Source: DSUN01 sp035527715 (lineage in GTDB: Bacteria; Planctomycetota; PUPC01; DSUN01). From it: DNA of 18,518 nt. Under the pieces are notes generated by a model. That model worked only from the letters and a program-made list of their open reading frames with translations. It did no database searches and was not told the DNA's origin. The stretch lies in assembly GCA_035527715.1 (NCBI GenBank), contig DATKZY010000099.1, positions 1 through 18,518 on the forward strand, given 5' to 3'. The stretch's first letter is position 1, and every line of letters starts with the position of its first letter. Positions 1 to 6,994 of the stretch are shown here, piece after piece. Position numbers and translations under genes: made by a program.

Positions 1-20
1 TATTCATGGTTCCGCCTCCG

Positions 21-1166
21 TCAGCGTCCCTGATTGAGGAGAAGATACGTCCCCGCCTTTCCGGGCGCCACGATGTCGACGCGCCCGTCGCCATTGAGGT
101 CGGCGGTGGCGAGCTGCATGCCCGCGCCGATGGTGCCCTCGTCAATCGTGTGGCGGGTGAACTTCTTGGCCGCCTTGTCCCACGTGTAGTAGTAGAGGCA
201 GGGCGGGTCGGCGGCGCCGGGGTCGCCCTTGTCGTGGGCGCGGACGCGTTTGCCGGTGAGCAGGTCGGGCTGGCCGTCGCCGTCGAGGTCGGCCCAGTGC
301 AGGCAGTGGACCTGCGACCAGCTCTTGTCAATCTCGATGCGCTCCCAGCGGGTCTTGCCGTCGGGGGCAGGCTCGAGTTGGCGCATCCAGAAGAGGCCGT
401 AGTTGTGGCCGTTGCCCCAGATGAAGTCGGCCCGGCCGTCGCCATCGAGGTCGGCGACGAGCATTGGGCAGCTTGCGTGGAAATCCCAGTCGGGGTGATA
501 CTTCCATTCCGTGCCGAGGGGGTTGGCGGCGGGCCGCTCGTACCAGCCGCTGCCGACCAGGATGTCCTCGCGCCCGTCGCCGTTGATGTCGCCGAAGCCG
601 ATGCCGTGGCCGTTGCCCTTCGGGCCGAGGACGACCTTCTGAAGCGTCGGCTGCCCCTTGTCGTCCTTCGCCAGCTTCCAGACGGCGAACGGGGCGTTCT
701 TGTTCCAGTTGCTCACGACCCATTCGGGGGTGCCGTCGCCGTCGAGGTCGCGGAGGTATTGCGCCTCGTTGGTCGTCGCCCCGACGTCGCCGAGGACGTG
801 TTTCGGCCACAGACGGCCGCGGGCCAGCTCCACTGCACCTGGGTTCTGGAACCAGTGGACTTCGCGGAGGCACCAGTAGCCGCCGATGACGTCGGGCCAG
901 CCGTCGCCGTTGACGTCGTAGACGGCGTCGCCGTTGGTCTGGGCGTAGCTCTGCCAATCCTCGATGAGGCGGAGGGGTCGGGGCGTGAAGTCGGGCGCGG
1001 CGTACCAGCAGCGGCCGGCGACGATGTCGGGCTTGCCGTCCTTGTTCACGTCGGCGATGGCGCAGCCCTCGTTCGCGTCCAGCATCAGCGCCCGTTTCGT
1101 GAAGCGGACGCCTTCCGCGCCGCAGGCGGCCGCGGCGATGGCCAGGAAGACCACGAATCGACTCAT
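21..1166 (-). CDS. Exported FG-GAP/VCBS repeat protein (seven Ca-binding repeats)
   Basis: This is a 381-residue exported protein made almost entirely of FG-GAP/VCBS-type repeats. Seven calcium-loop motifs of the form DxNxDGxxD or DxDGDGxxD are visible (for example DVNKDGKPD, DVNGDGWPD, DLDGDGRAD, DLNGDGRVD), enough for one beta-propeller. The N-terminus MSRFVVFLAIAAAACGAEG is a signal peptide; the Cys could be a weak lipobox, but the -3 residue is not Leu. The ATG at 1166 was chosen because GAGGAG lies just upstream and the signal peptide starts there; the longer frame only adds translated repeat DNA. It is last in the five-gene minus-strand operon, 86 bp after the HEAT-DUF1080 gene. Such proteins in PVC bacteria are extracellular and probably bind ligands or carbohydrate; no catalytic residues are recognisable, so its exact role is unknown. 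Confidence 0.85.
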   Translation of the reverse strand: MSRFVVFLAIAAAACGAEGVRFTKRALMLDANEGCAIADVNKDGKPDIVAGRCWYAAPDFTPRPLRLIEDWQSYAQTNGDAVYDVNGDGWPDVIGGYWCLREVHWFQNPGAVELARGRLWPKHVLGDVGATTNEAQYLRDLDGDGTPEWVVSNWNKNAPFAVWKLAKDDKGQPTLQKVVLGPKGNGHGIGFGDINGDGREDILVGSGWYERPAANPLGTEWKYHPDWDFHASCPMLVADLDGDGRADFIWGNGHNYGLFWMRQLEPAPDGKTRWERIEIDKSWSQVHCLHWADLDGDGQPDLLTGKRVRAHDKGDPGAADPPCLYYYTWDKAAKKFTRHTIDEGTIGAGMQLATADLNGDGRVDIVAPGKAGTYLLLNQGR

Positions 1167-1182
1167 TCTCTGCTCCTCAACC

Positions 1183-1239
1183 ACACGGACGGACACGGAC
1201 AAGCACGGACGAGCACTCTCTGTCCGTGTCAGTCCGTGT
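1183..1239. repeat. Imperfect palindrome of GTCCGTGT units between two operon genes
   Basis: The left arm 1183-1201 and right arm 1221-1239 pair at 18 of 19 positions, with a 19-nt loop. Both arms are built from the short unit ACACGGAC or its complement, and another GCACGGAC sits in the loop. It fills most of the 86-bp gap between the HEAT-DUF1080 stop and the VCBS gene. It looks like a dispersed REP-like element. Transcribed as RNA it would form a strong hairpin that could dampen read-through or stabilise upstream mRNA; no T-tract follows, so it is not a classic terminator. Confidence 0.8.
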
Positions 1240-1252
1240 GTGTCAATGTCTC

Positions 1253-4012
1253 TCATTGGGCGGCCAACACCTCAATGTCCTTGAACATCACATGCACTCC
1301 CCCGCCGTGCATGCCGAGGGCGAAGAAGCCCTCGGTGCGGCCGGGGTCGTTGGGCAGCTCGACGGTCTTGTGGCCGTTCATTGTGACAGTGAGATGCCGG
1401 CCCTGGGCGACGACCGTCACGTCGTTCCAGTCGCGGGGCTTGAAGTAGTCCTTCGGCAGCTTGGCGTCGGGCTTGGCCACCCAGTCGCGGCCGCCGACCT
1501 CGAAGAGGCCGCCGTTGTCCTTCGCGGGATCGATCTCGACCTGGAGGCCGCGGACGCCGTTGGCCGTGTTGAGCTTCTCCGCGCGAATGTAGAAGCCGGC
1601 GTTGCCCGCGAGGACCTTGTACCTGAAGCGGAGCGTGAAGTCCTTGTACTGCTTCTCGCTGAAGAGCATTCCGTAGCCGGGCTTCTGGGTGCCGTTGCCG
1701 ACGATGGCGCCCTCCTCGACGCTCCACTTGCCCACGCCGTTGGAGGTCCAGCCGTTGAGCGACTTGCCGTCGAAGAGCGGCACGAAGCCGCGTCGGCCCT
1801 CGAAGAGCGCCTGCGCGCGGGCGGCGAGGGCCTTCTCGGGCTTCGCGTCGAGCACCTTCTGCATCGCGGCCTTCACAGCCTCCTTGTCCGTGCCCACGAC
1901 GGCGTCGCCGAGCTTGAGGCAGGCCAGGATCGCCTCGGCCCGCACGGCCGGGTCGTCCAGATAGCCGGCGGCCAGCTTCAGCGCGGCGGCATCGCCCGCC
2001 TCGCTTAGCGCGGCGAGCAGCGCCAGCTTCTCCTCGTTCGCCTTCACGAGCGGCACGGCCTGCTCCAGCCGCTTCGTCGTGCGCGCCACGCGGAGGTAGC
2101 CCCGCAATGTGAGCACGCGATGCGTGGGGTTCTCTGCCCCTTTCGCCAGCTTCAGCAAGTCGTCGGCCACCTCGTCCGTCGGCCATTCGGCCAGTGCTCG
2201 GATAGCTGCATCGCGGGCCGCCTCGTTGGGGTCACTGGCGAGCTTGCGGATGGCCGCGAGGGCCTCCGGGCCGGGATTGCGCCCCATGAGCCGCAGAAGC
2301 GCGGGCACCCTCCCGCTCGGCGCCTTACGCAGGGCTTCCAGGACTGGCCTCACACGGTCGGCCTGCACGGCGATCCGGCCGGCCACCTTGAGCGCGGCTT
2401 CCTCTGCCGCCTTGGCCTCAGGCTCGGCGCGCGCCGCCAGCACCTGGGCGATGAGCAAGGGGAACTGCTTCGCCTCGGCCAGGACGCCAAGAGCCTTGAG
2501 GGCCGCGAGACGAATCTCCCCCTCCCCTTTCTTCGCCAGGTCATCCAGCATCGGCACGGCTTCGCGGGAGCCACGAGACACGAGCGCCTCGATCAGTTCC
2601 ACGGCCAGGCGCGTCTCTCCCTTGTTGACCGCGGCGGAGAGCGCGGCCATCATCTCCGCGCCCATGTTGGCCTCTCGCAGACGCGCCATGCTCTCCCTGG
2701 CTGCCTGCTGGACTGCTCCCTGGGATGCAGCGGCGAGGCGGGCCAGGAACTCGATCGTGGAGCGGTCGCCAAGCCGGGCGAGAGCGCCTATCGCAGCGAC
2801 CTTCACCTTTTCGTCGGGACTCTCCGTCAGTCGGGTCACACTGCCCAGGACGGCTTTGTCGCCCCGCTCGGCCAAGACTCCGAGGATAAGCACTTGACCC
2901 CCTGGATCGGCCTTCTGGAGGTGCTCGGCAAGTGCCCGCGTGAAGTCGCGGCTGATGGGTTGCCGGGCAAGCTGCGCGGCCACGCCGCGGAGTTGGGGGT
3001 CGGCGTCGCCGAGGGACTCGATGATGAAGGGCGCGGCCTTGTCCTTCCGCGTCTTCACCAGGCCCGCGAGGGCGGCGATGCGGAGGATGACCGGCTGCTT
3101 CTGGCCGAGGGCACGAAGGTAGATGGGCAGGTAGATGGCGTCGGCGGACTTGTCGTCGCCCGCGGTGGCGAGGGCGTCGGCGCAGCGGAGCTGGGCGTGG
3201 CAGAGGGCTTCGGCGATTTCGCCTGTGGGCGGGGCGTCCCTGCCCCGCGCGAGTGCGGCGGCAGCTTCAGAGGTGCCGATCTTGCCAAGAGAGCGGATCG
3301 CAGCCTTGGCGACCTTGGCGTCGGGGTCGGCGATGAGCCTGGCAAGGGGCTCGACGGCCTTGGGGTCGCAGCGCTCGCCGAGGGAGTTGATGAGGCCGAT
3401 GCGCAGGTTGCCCTGGGCTTTGGCCAAGGCGTCGCGGAGCGCAGCAGCCGCGGCGTCGCCGGGGATCTGCTGGAGGGCGCGGCGAGCGAACTCGCCCGTC
3501 TGCGGGTCGGCGAGCATCTTGGCCAACAGCGGCACGTGCTCGTCGGTGCCGATGCGCTCGAGCTGGCGGCAGATGAATTGCTTCGCGGCGTTCGGTGTCT
3601 TCGGCTCCTGAAGGATCGCCACGAGTTGGGCCGTGATCTGCTTCCGCTGCGGCGCGTCATTTGACGACTGGTCAATCAGGGCCTCGATGGCGACGAGGGG
3701 GGAGATGTCGTGGCCGTAGTCGTAGCTCCTCAGTTGCTCGAATGCCTGCTTCGGCTCCAGGGCGCCGCCGAAGGCGGTGGCTGCGAGAAGGGCGAGGAGG
3801 ATATGTCGCCCTTTCAGGGCTAATGGGTGGGTGGGTCGCCGATTCCCAGGGCGTTGCCCTGGGCTATCATAGTACGCCCCTTCGGGGCTGCGGAGAAGAC
3901 CCGCAATAGGGATGGGATGCCGCCGATTCCCAGGGCGTTGCCCTGGGCTATCATAGTACGCCCCTTCGGGGCTGAAGAGGGGATTTGGGATGGCGGTTGG
4001 GGCCGGGGGCAT
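1253..4012 (-). CDS. HEAT-repeat protein fused to C-terminal DUF1080 (3-keto-disaccharide hydrolase family) domain
   Basis: The 919-residue product has three parts. Residues 1-70 are largely translated repeat DNA: SPEGAYYDSPGQRPGNRR occurs at 14-31 and again at 42-59. Residues about 71-84 (ILLALLAATAFGGA) form a hydrophobic signal-like segment. Residues about 90-735 are a long helical HEAT-like array (for example VAKAAIRSLGKIG, VKVAAIGALARLGD), and 741-919 is a DUF1080/LamG-like domain starting FVPLFDGKSLNGW and including GFYIRAE and NDVTVVAQGRHLTVTMNG. The family is linked to hydrolysis of 3-keto-glycosides, typically alongside Gfo/Idh/MocA oxidoreductases like the one 12 bp upstream; this pairing supports glycan processing outside the cytoplasm. 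The ATG at 4012 is preceded by a perfect AGGAGG, which argues that the repeat-coded N-terminus really is translated. Whether the signal peptide still works after a 70-residue extension is uncertain. Confidence 0.85.
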   Translation of the reverse strand: MPPAPTAIPNPLFSPEGAYYDSPGQRPGNRRHPIPIAGLLRSPEGAYYDSPGQRPGNRRPTHPLALKGRHILLALLAATAFGGALEPKQAFEQLRSYDYGHDISPLVAIEALIDQSSNDAPQRKQITAQLVAILQEPKTPNAAKQFICRQLERIGTDEHVPLLAKMLADPQTGEFARRALQQIPGDAAAAALRDALAKAQGNLRIGLINSLGERCDPKAVEPLARLIADPDAKVAKAAIRSLGKIGTSEAAAALARGRDAPPTGEIAEALCHAQLRCADALATAGDDKSADAIYLPIYLRALGQKQPVILRIAALAGLVKTRKDKAAPFIIESLGDADPQLRGVAAQLARQPISRDFTRALAEHLQKADPGGQVLILGVLAERGDKAVLGSVTRLTESPDEKVKVAAIGALARLGDRSTIEFLARLAAASQGAVQQAARESMARLREANMGAEMMAALSAAVNKGETRLAVELIEALVSRGSREAVPMLDDLAKKGEGEIRLAALKALGVLAEAKQFPLLIAQVLAARAEPEAKAAEEAALKVAGRIAVQADRVRPVLEALRKAPSGRVPALLRLMGRNPGPEALAAIRKLASDPNEAARDAAIRALAEWPTDEVADDLLKLAKGAENPTHRVLTLRGYLRVARTTKRLEQAVPLVKANEEKLALLAALSEAGDAAALKLAAGYLDDPAVRAEAILACLKLGDAVVGTDKEAVKAAMQKVLDAKPEKALAARAQALFEGRRGFVPLFDGKSLNGWTSNGVGKWSVEEGAIVGNGTQKPGYGMLFSEKQYKDFTLRFRYKVLAGNAGFYIRAEKLNTANGVRGLQVEIDPAKDNGGLFEVGGRDWVAKPDAKLPKDYFKPRDWNDVTVVAQGRHLTVTMNGHKTVELPNDPGRTEGFFALGMHGGGVHVMFKDIEVLAAQ
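3808..3820. repeat. Small hairpin module of the REP-like cluster
   Basis: GCCCT-TTC-AGGGC, a perfect 5-bp stem with a 3-nt loop. It lies just beside the two 54-bp repeats and its loop matches the GCCCC-TTC-GGGGC hairpin inside them, so it is probably the outer module of the same composite repeat. On the minus strand it encodes the ALKGR stretch directly before the hydrophobic signal segment of the HEAT-DUF1080 protein. Confidence 0.6.
3837..3890. repeat. REP-like 54-bp repeat, copy A
   Basis: Identical over 54 bp to the copy at 3921-3974. Each unit holds two hairpins: CCCAGGGC-GTT-GCCCTGGG (8-bp perfect stem) and GCCCC-TTC-GGGGC (5-bp stem). The repeat lies within the coding frame of the HEAT-DUF1080 gene and adds SPEGAYYDSPGQRPGNRR to its product. 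Confidence 0.9.
3921..3974. repeat. REP-like 54-bp repeat, copy B
   Basis: A perfect second copy, 84 bp from copy A. Because 84 is a multiple of three, both copies are read in the same frame. The identity suggests recent duplication or conversion of a mobile hairpin element. No RAYT-type (Y1) transposase gene is present in the window, so any mobilising enzyme would be elsewhere. Confidence 0.9.
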
Positions 4013-4019
4013 GGTGTTT

Positions 4020-4025
4020 CCTCCT
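4020..4025 (-). promoter_or_regulatory. Ribosome binding site that fixes the HEAT-DUF1080 start
   Basis: A perfect AGGAGG on the minus strand, 7 nt before the ATG at 4012, overlapping the TGA of the upstream oxidoreductase gene. It indicates coupled translation. It is also the main evidence that the repeat-derived N-terminus of the HEAT-DUF1080 protein is translated. Confidence 0.8.
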
Positions 4026-5335
4026 CACAGGGTCCACGGGGCGCGCATGGGACGCGAGAGGAGACGGGTCGCCTCCGCGTCGTTGTCGAAGCGCTCGGCG
4101 ATGGGGTCCCACTTCACCTTGCGCCGCACGCGGCCGGCGATGTCGGCGATCATTCCGAAGTAGGAGGCGAGCAGGCCGGCCTCGACGGTCGAGACGGGGT
4201 CGCTGCGCTGGCGCACGCCCTCGACGAAGTCGGCCTGATGGTGGTTGCTCAGGTGGAGATGAATGTCGTCGGGCTTGAGCGTGACCTGGAGCAGCGACGG
4301 CGGGTCGGCGTGGATGCCGCCGCGGTTGACGTGCACCCAGCCCTTGTCGCCCTCGAACCGGCAGCCCTGGGCGTTCGGGCGCCCCGTGTCGGTGAAGCTC
4401 ATCCGCAGGCCGCTGGGGTAGACGAACTCGGCGTTCCAGCCGTTCACGTTGTCGGTGAGGCCGAGGTTGCGGTAGTCGGCGGTGCAGGTCAGCTCGAAGG
4501 ACGCCTCGGCGAGCGCGGGGCAGCCCCAGTGGGCGATGTCGAGGTGGTGCACGCCCCAGTTGACGATGAAGCCGGCGCAATAGTCCCAGATGAGGTACCA
4601 GCCGGGCCAGTCGAGCCGCGCGTGGTGCCAGGGCTTCATGGGCGCGGGGCCGACGAACATCTCGTAGTCGAAGCCCGGCGGCACGGGCTCGGGCGTGATG
4701 GGGCCGCGGTAGCGCGGCTGATAGCTCGGCCCGGGCGCGCCGACCTTCACGGTGTGGAGCTTGCCCAGGTAGCCGTTGCGGGCCAGCTCGCAGGCCTGGC
4801 GGAACTTGCGGTCGGAGCGCTGCTGCGTGCCCGTCTGGAACACCCGGCCGTAGCGACGGATGGCGTCGCGAATGGCCTGGCACTCCTGCACGGAGACCCC
4901 GAGGGGCTTCTCGCAATACATGTCCTTGCCCGCCTCGGCGGCCTGGATGGCCATGATCGCGTGCCAGTGGTCCTGCGGGGCGATGAGCACGGTGTCCACG
5001 TCGTCGCGGGCGATGACCTCGCGGAAGTCGTTGTAGGCCTCGCAGCCCTTGTAGTCCTTCTCGGCCCGCGCGGAGTAGTGGTTGTTGACGAGGGTGCGTG
5101 CGGCGTTCCGGCGGCTCTCCTGCACGTCGCACACGGCGACGACCTGGAGCCCCGGGCAGCCGAGGAAGCCGCGCATGTCGTGGCTGCCCTGCCCGCCCGA
5201 GCCGAGGAGGCCCATCGTCACCCGCTCGTTCGCGCCGAACGACGTGTTCGGCAGGACGAGTGGCGCGGCCACTGCCGCTGTGGCCTTGAGGAAGGCACGT
5301 CGGGTGAGGCCCCTGGGTTCGTGTGCTCCTGCCAT
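4025..5335 (-). CDS. Tat-exported Gfo/Idh/MocA-family NAD(P)-dependent oxidoreductase
   Basis: The 436-residue product starts with a Tat signal (TRRAFLKATAAVAAPLVLP, residues 11-29), followed by a Rossmann fold with the dinucleotide motif GLLGSGGQGSHD (42-53). The family's EKP motif, whose Lys is usually catalytic, is CEKPLG at 141-146, and a conserved GVHHLDIAHW is at 261-270. Length and layout match the large PVC group of secreted Gfo/Idh/MocA dehydrogenases, which oxidise or epimerise sugar hydroxyls, in some cases to 3-keto sugars using tightly held cofactor. The ATG at 5335 has AAGGAGA 7 nt upstream. It lies 41 bp after the sulfatase and 12 bp before the HEAT-DUF1080 gene, which fits a redox step feeding 3-keto-glycoside cleavage. 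The substrate cannot be read from sequence. Confidence 0.92.
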   Translation of the reverse strand: MAGAHEPRGLTRRAFLKATAAVAAPLVLPNTSFGANERVTMGLLGSGGQGSHDMRGFLGCPGLQVVAVCDVQESRRNAARTLVNNHYSARAEKDYKGCEAYNDFREVIARDDVDTVLIAPQDHWHAIMAIQAAEAGKDMYCEKPLGVSVQECQAIRDAIRRYGRVFQTGTQQRSDRKFRQACELARNGYLGKLHTVKVGAPGPSYQPRYRGPITPEPVPPGFDYEMFVGPAPMKPWHHARLDWPGWYLIWDYCAGFIVNWGVHHLDIAHWGCPALAEASFELTCTADYRNLGLTDNVNGWNAEFVYPSGLRMSFTDTGRPNAQGCRFEGDKGWVHVNRGGIHADPPSLLQVTLKPDDIHLHLSNHHQADFVEGVRQRSDPVSTVEAGLLASYFGMIADIAGRVRRKVKWDPIAERFDNDAEATRLLSRPMRAPWTL

Positions 5336-5376
5336 GCCGTTCTCCTTCTGGCGCATTGCTGGCGCCGCGCGAGGGC

Positions 5377-6990
5377 TCACGTGCTCGGCGTTGCTCCCAC
5401 GCGCTTCGCCCAGCGATTGTACGCGGCGGCCATTTCCGCGACACGCTTCGGCTGCTCGGCGGCGAGGTTGCGGGTCTCGGTACGGTCGGCCTCCATGTCG
5501 TATAGCTCCCAGGGCCGGCCCTTGAGGGCGACGAGCTTCCAGTTGCCCATCTGCACGGCGCGGTTGCCGGCGAGGTCCCAGCACAGCGCCTCGTGCCCCT
5601 CGCGCGTCTTGCCCTGAAGAACGGGGAGGAGGCTCCTGCCCTCCAGGGGCAGCACGGCCCGGCCGAAGAGGGCCTCCGGATACTCCACGCCCGCCGCATC
5701 GAGACAGGTCGGCATGAGGTCCATGATGTGCCCGGCCTGGTGGGTGATTGCCCCGCCCTTCCGAATCGCGTCGGGCCACCGCACGATGAGCGGCGTGGCG
5801 ATCCCGCCCTCGTAGTTCGTGGCCTTGTACTGGCGGAAGGGGGTGTTCGACACGTTGGCCCAGGGCGGCCCGCCGGTGACAAAGGTGTCGGGCAGGCCGG
5901 GCTGGATGTCGGGGCGGTTGCCGACCCGCGTGGGCGTGCCGTCGCGGCGCCAGGTGCTGCCCTTCTGGTCGAGGGGGCGTTCCCAGGCCTGGTGCGACGC
6001 CCCGTTGTCGGAGAGGAACATGACGAGGGTGTTCTGCTCCACGCCGCCGTCGCGCACTGCGGCGAGGAGCCGGCCGATGCCCTGGTCCATGCAATCCACC
6101 TGGGCGGCGTAGGCGGCCATGCGCTCGGCCTCCCAGGGCTTGTTCGCGGCGCGCTCCCAGGGCGGCACCTGCGGGTCGCGCGGGCTCAATGCCCACTTGG
6201 GATCCGTCAGCCCCGCCTCGGCCAGGCGCTTGTGGCGCTGCGCGCGCAACTGGTCCCAGCCTGCGGCGCGGTAGGTGTCGCGGTACTTCGCGATGTCTTC
6301 GGGCTTCGCATGCAGGGGCCAGTGGGGCGCGTAGTGGGCCACGTAGAGGAAGAAGGGCTTGCCGCCCCGCGCGGCCTCGCCGATGAACCGCGCCGCGTAG
6401 TCGGTGATGAGGTCGGTCTTGTAGCAGCCGTCAATCGGCAGCTCGAACGGCTGGCCATCGCGGCAGAAGGAGCTGTCGCGCACGGCCTTGAAGTAGTTGC
6501 CCGGCCCCTTGTGGCCCGTGCTGCCGAGGAAGCGCGGGACGTGTCGGAGGATCATTGCCGGGTCATGCCAATCGTCCGCCGTGAGCATGTCCAGCCGGCC
6601 GACGGCGCCCGTGAGGTAGCCTGCCCGGTTGAGCAGCTCGGGAATGGTCACGCAGCGGTTGCTCAGGAGCCCGGTCCAGCTCGCGGCGATGCCGGCCTGG
6701 TGGTGGTAGAGGCCGGTCATGAGAGACGCTCGGGAAGGCCCGCACAGTGCGCAGTTGTAGAAGCGGCTGAAGCGGATGCCCTCGGCCGCCAGGCGGTCGA
6801 GATTCGGCGTGCGGATTTCGCCGCCGTAGCAGCCGGCGTCGGAGAAGCCCATGTCGTCGGCCAGAATCAGCACGATGTTTGGTCGTTTCACGGTCGCCTC
6901 CTCGCCAGACGCGCGGCGGGCGGCCGCCAGGGCTGCCGCGCCGCCCGTCGCCCATCGCCCGAAGTCACGCCTGCTCAATTGCGTTGTCAC
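5377..6990 (-). CDS. Secreted arylsulfatase (S1 family, Cys-type) with atypical sulfate-binding loop
   Basis: This is a 537-residue sulfatase. A Tat-like signal (SRRDFGRWATGGAAALAAA, residues 6-24) precedes the metal-binding start KRPNIVLILADDMGFSDAGC (D45, D46). The formylglycine signature is ALCGPSRASLMTG with C83 as the residue to be converted, which needs a formylglycine-generating enzyme or anSME not seen here. The second metal motif is SDNG (D328, N329). The usual GKWHLG-type motif is replaced by GRLDML (about 131-136), so two residues normally contacting sulfate are changed. The GTG at 6990 is taken as start because the signal peptide begins there and GGGGAG lies upstream. It begins 4 bp after the ceramidase-like gene and probably removes sulfate esters from a glycan or glycolipid. 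Confidence 0.92.
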   Translation of the reverse strand: MTTQLSRRDFGRWATGGAAALAAARRASGEEATVKRPNIVLILADDMGFSDAGCYGGEIRTPNLDRLAAEGIRFSRFYNCALCGPSRASLMTGLYHHQAGIAASWTGLLSNRCVTIPELLNRAGYLTGAVGRLDMLTADDWHDPAMILRHVPRFLGSTGHKGPGNYFKAVRDSSFCRDGQPFELPIDGCYKTDLITDYAARFIGEAARGGKPFFLYVAHYAPHWPLHAKPEDIAKYRDTYRAAGWDQLRAQRHKRLAEAGLTDPKWALSPRDPQVPPWERAANKPWEAERMAAYAAQVDCMDQGIGRLLAAVRDGGVEQNTLVMFLSDNGASHQAWERPLDQKGSTWRRDGTPTRVGNRPDIQPGLPDTFVTGGPPWANVSNTPFRQYKATNYEGGIATPLIVRWPDAIRKGGAITHQAGHIMDLMPTCLDAAGVEYPEALFGRAVLPLEGRSLLPVLQGKTREGHEALCWDLAGNRAVQMGNWKLVALKGRPWELYDMEADRTETRNLAAEQPKRVAEMAAAYNRWAKRVGATPST

Positions 6991-6994
6991 GGCT

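Noticed and set aside
6..1448. Long plus-strand open frame antisense to the VCBS gene
   Set aside because: Composition is Val/Ala/Gly/Asp filler typical of the complement of GC-rich genes. The minus strand carries seven calcium-loop repeats and a signal peptide.
3837..3974. Possible CRISPR-like repeat pair
   Set aside because: Only two copies of a 54-bp internally palindromic unit with one 30-bp gap, inside a coding frame and without cas genes; it fits a REP-like element.
5336..6196. N-terminal extension of the Gfo/Idh/MocA frame to 6196
   Set aside because: This part is the complement frame of the sulfatase. The ATG at 5335 has a ribosome site and opens a Tat signal peptide.
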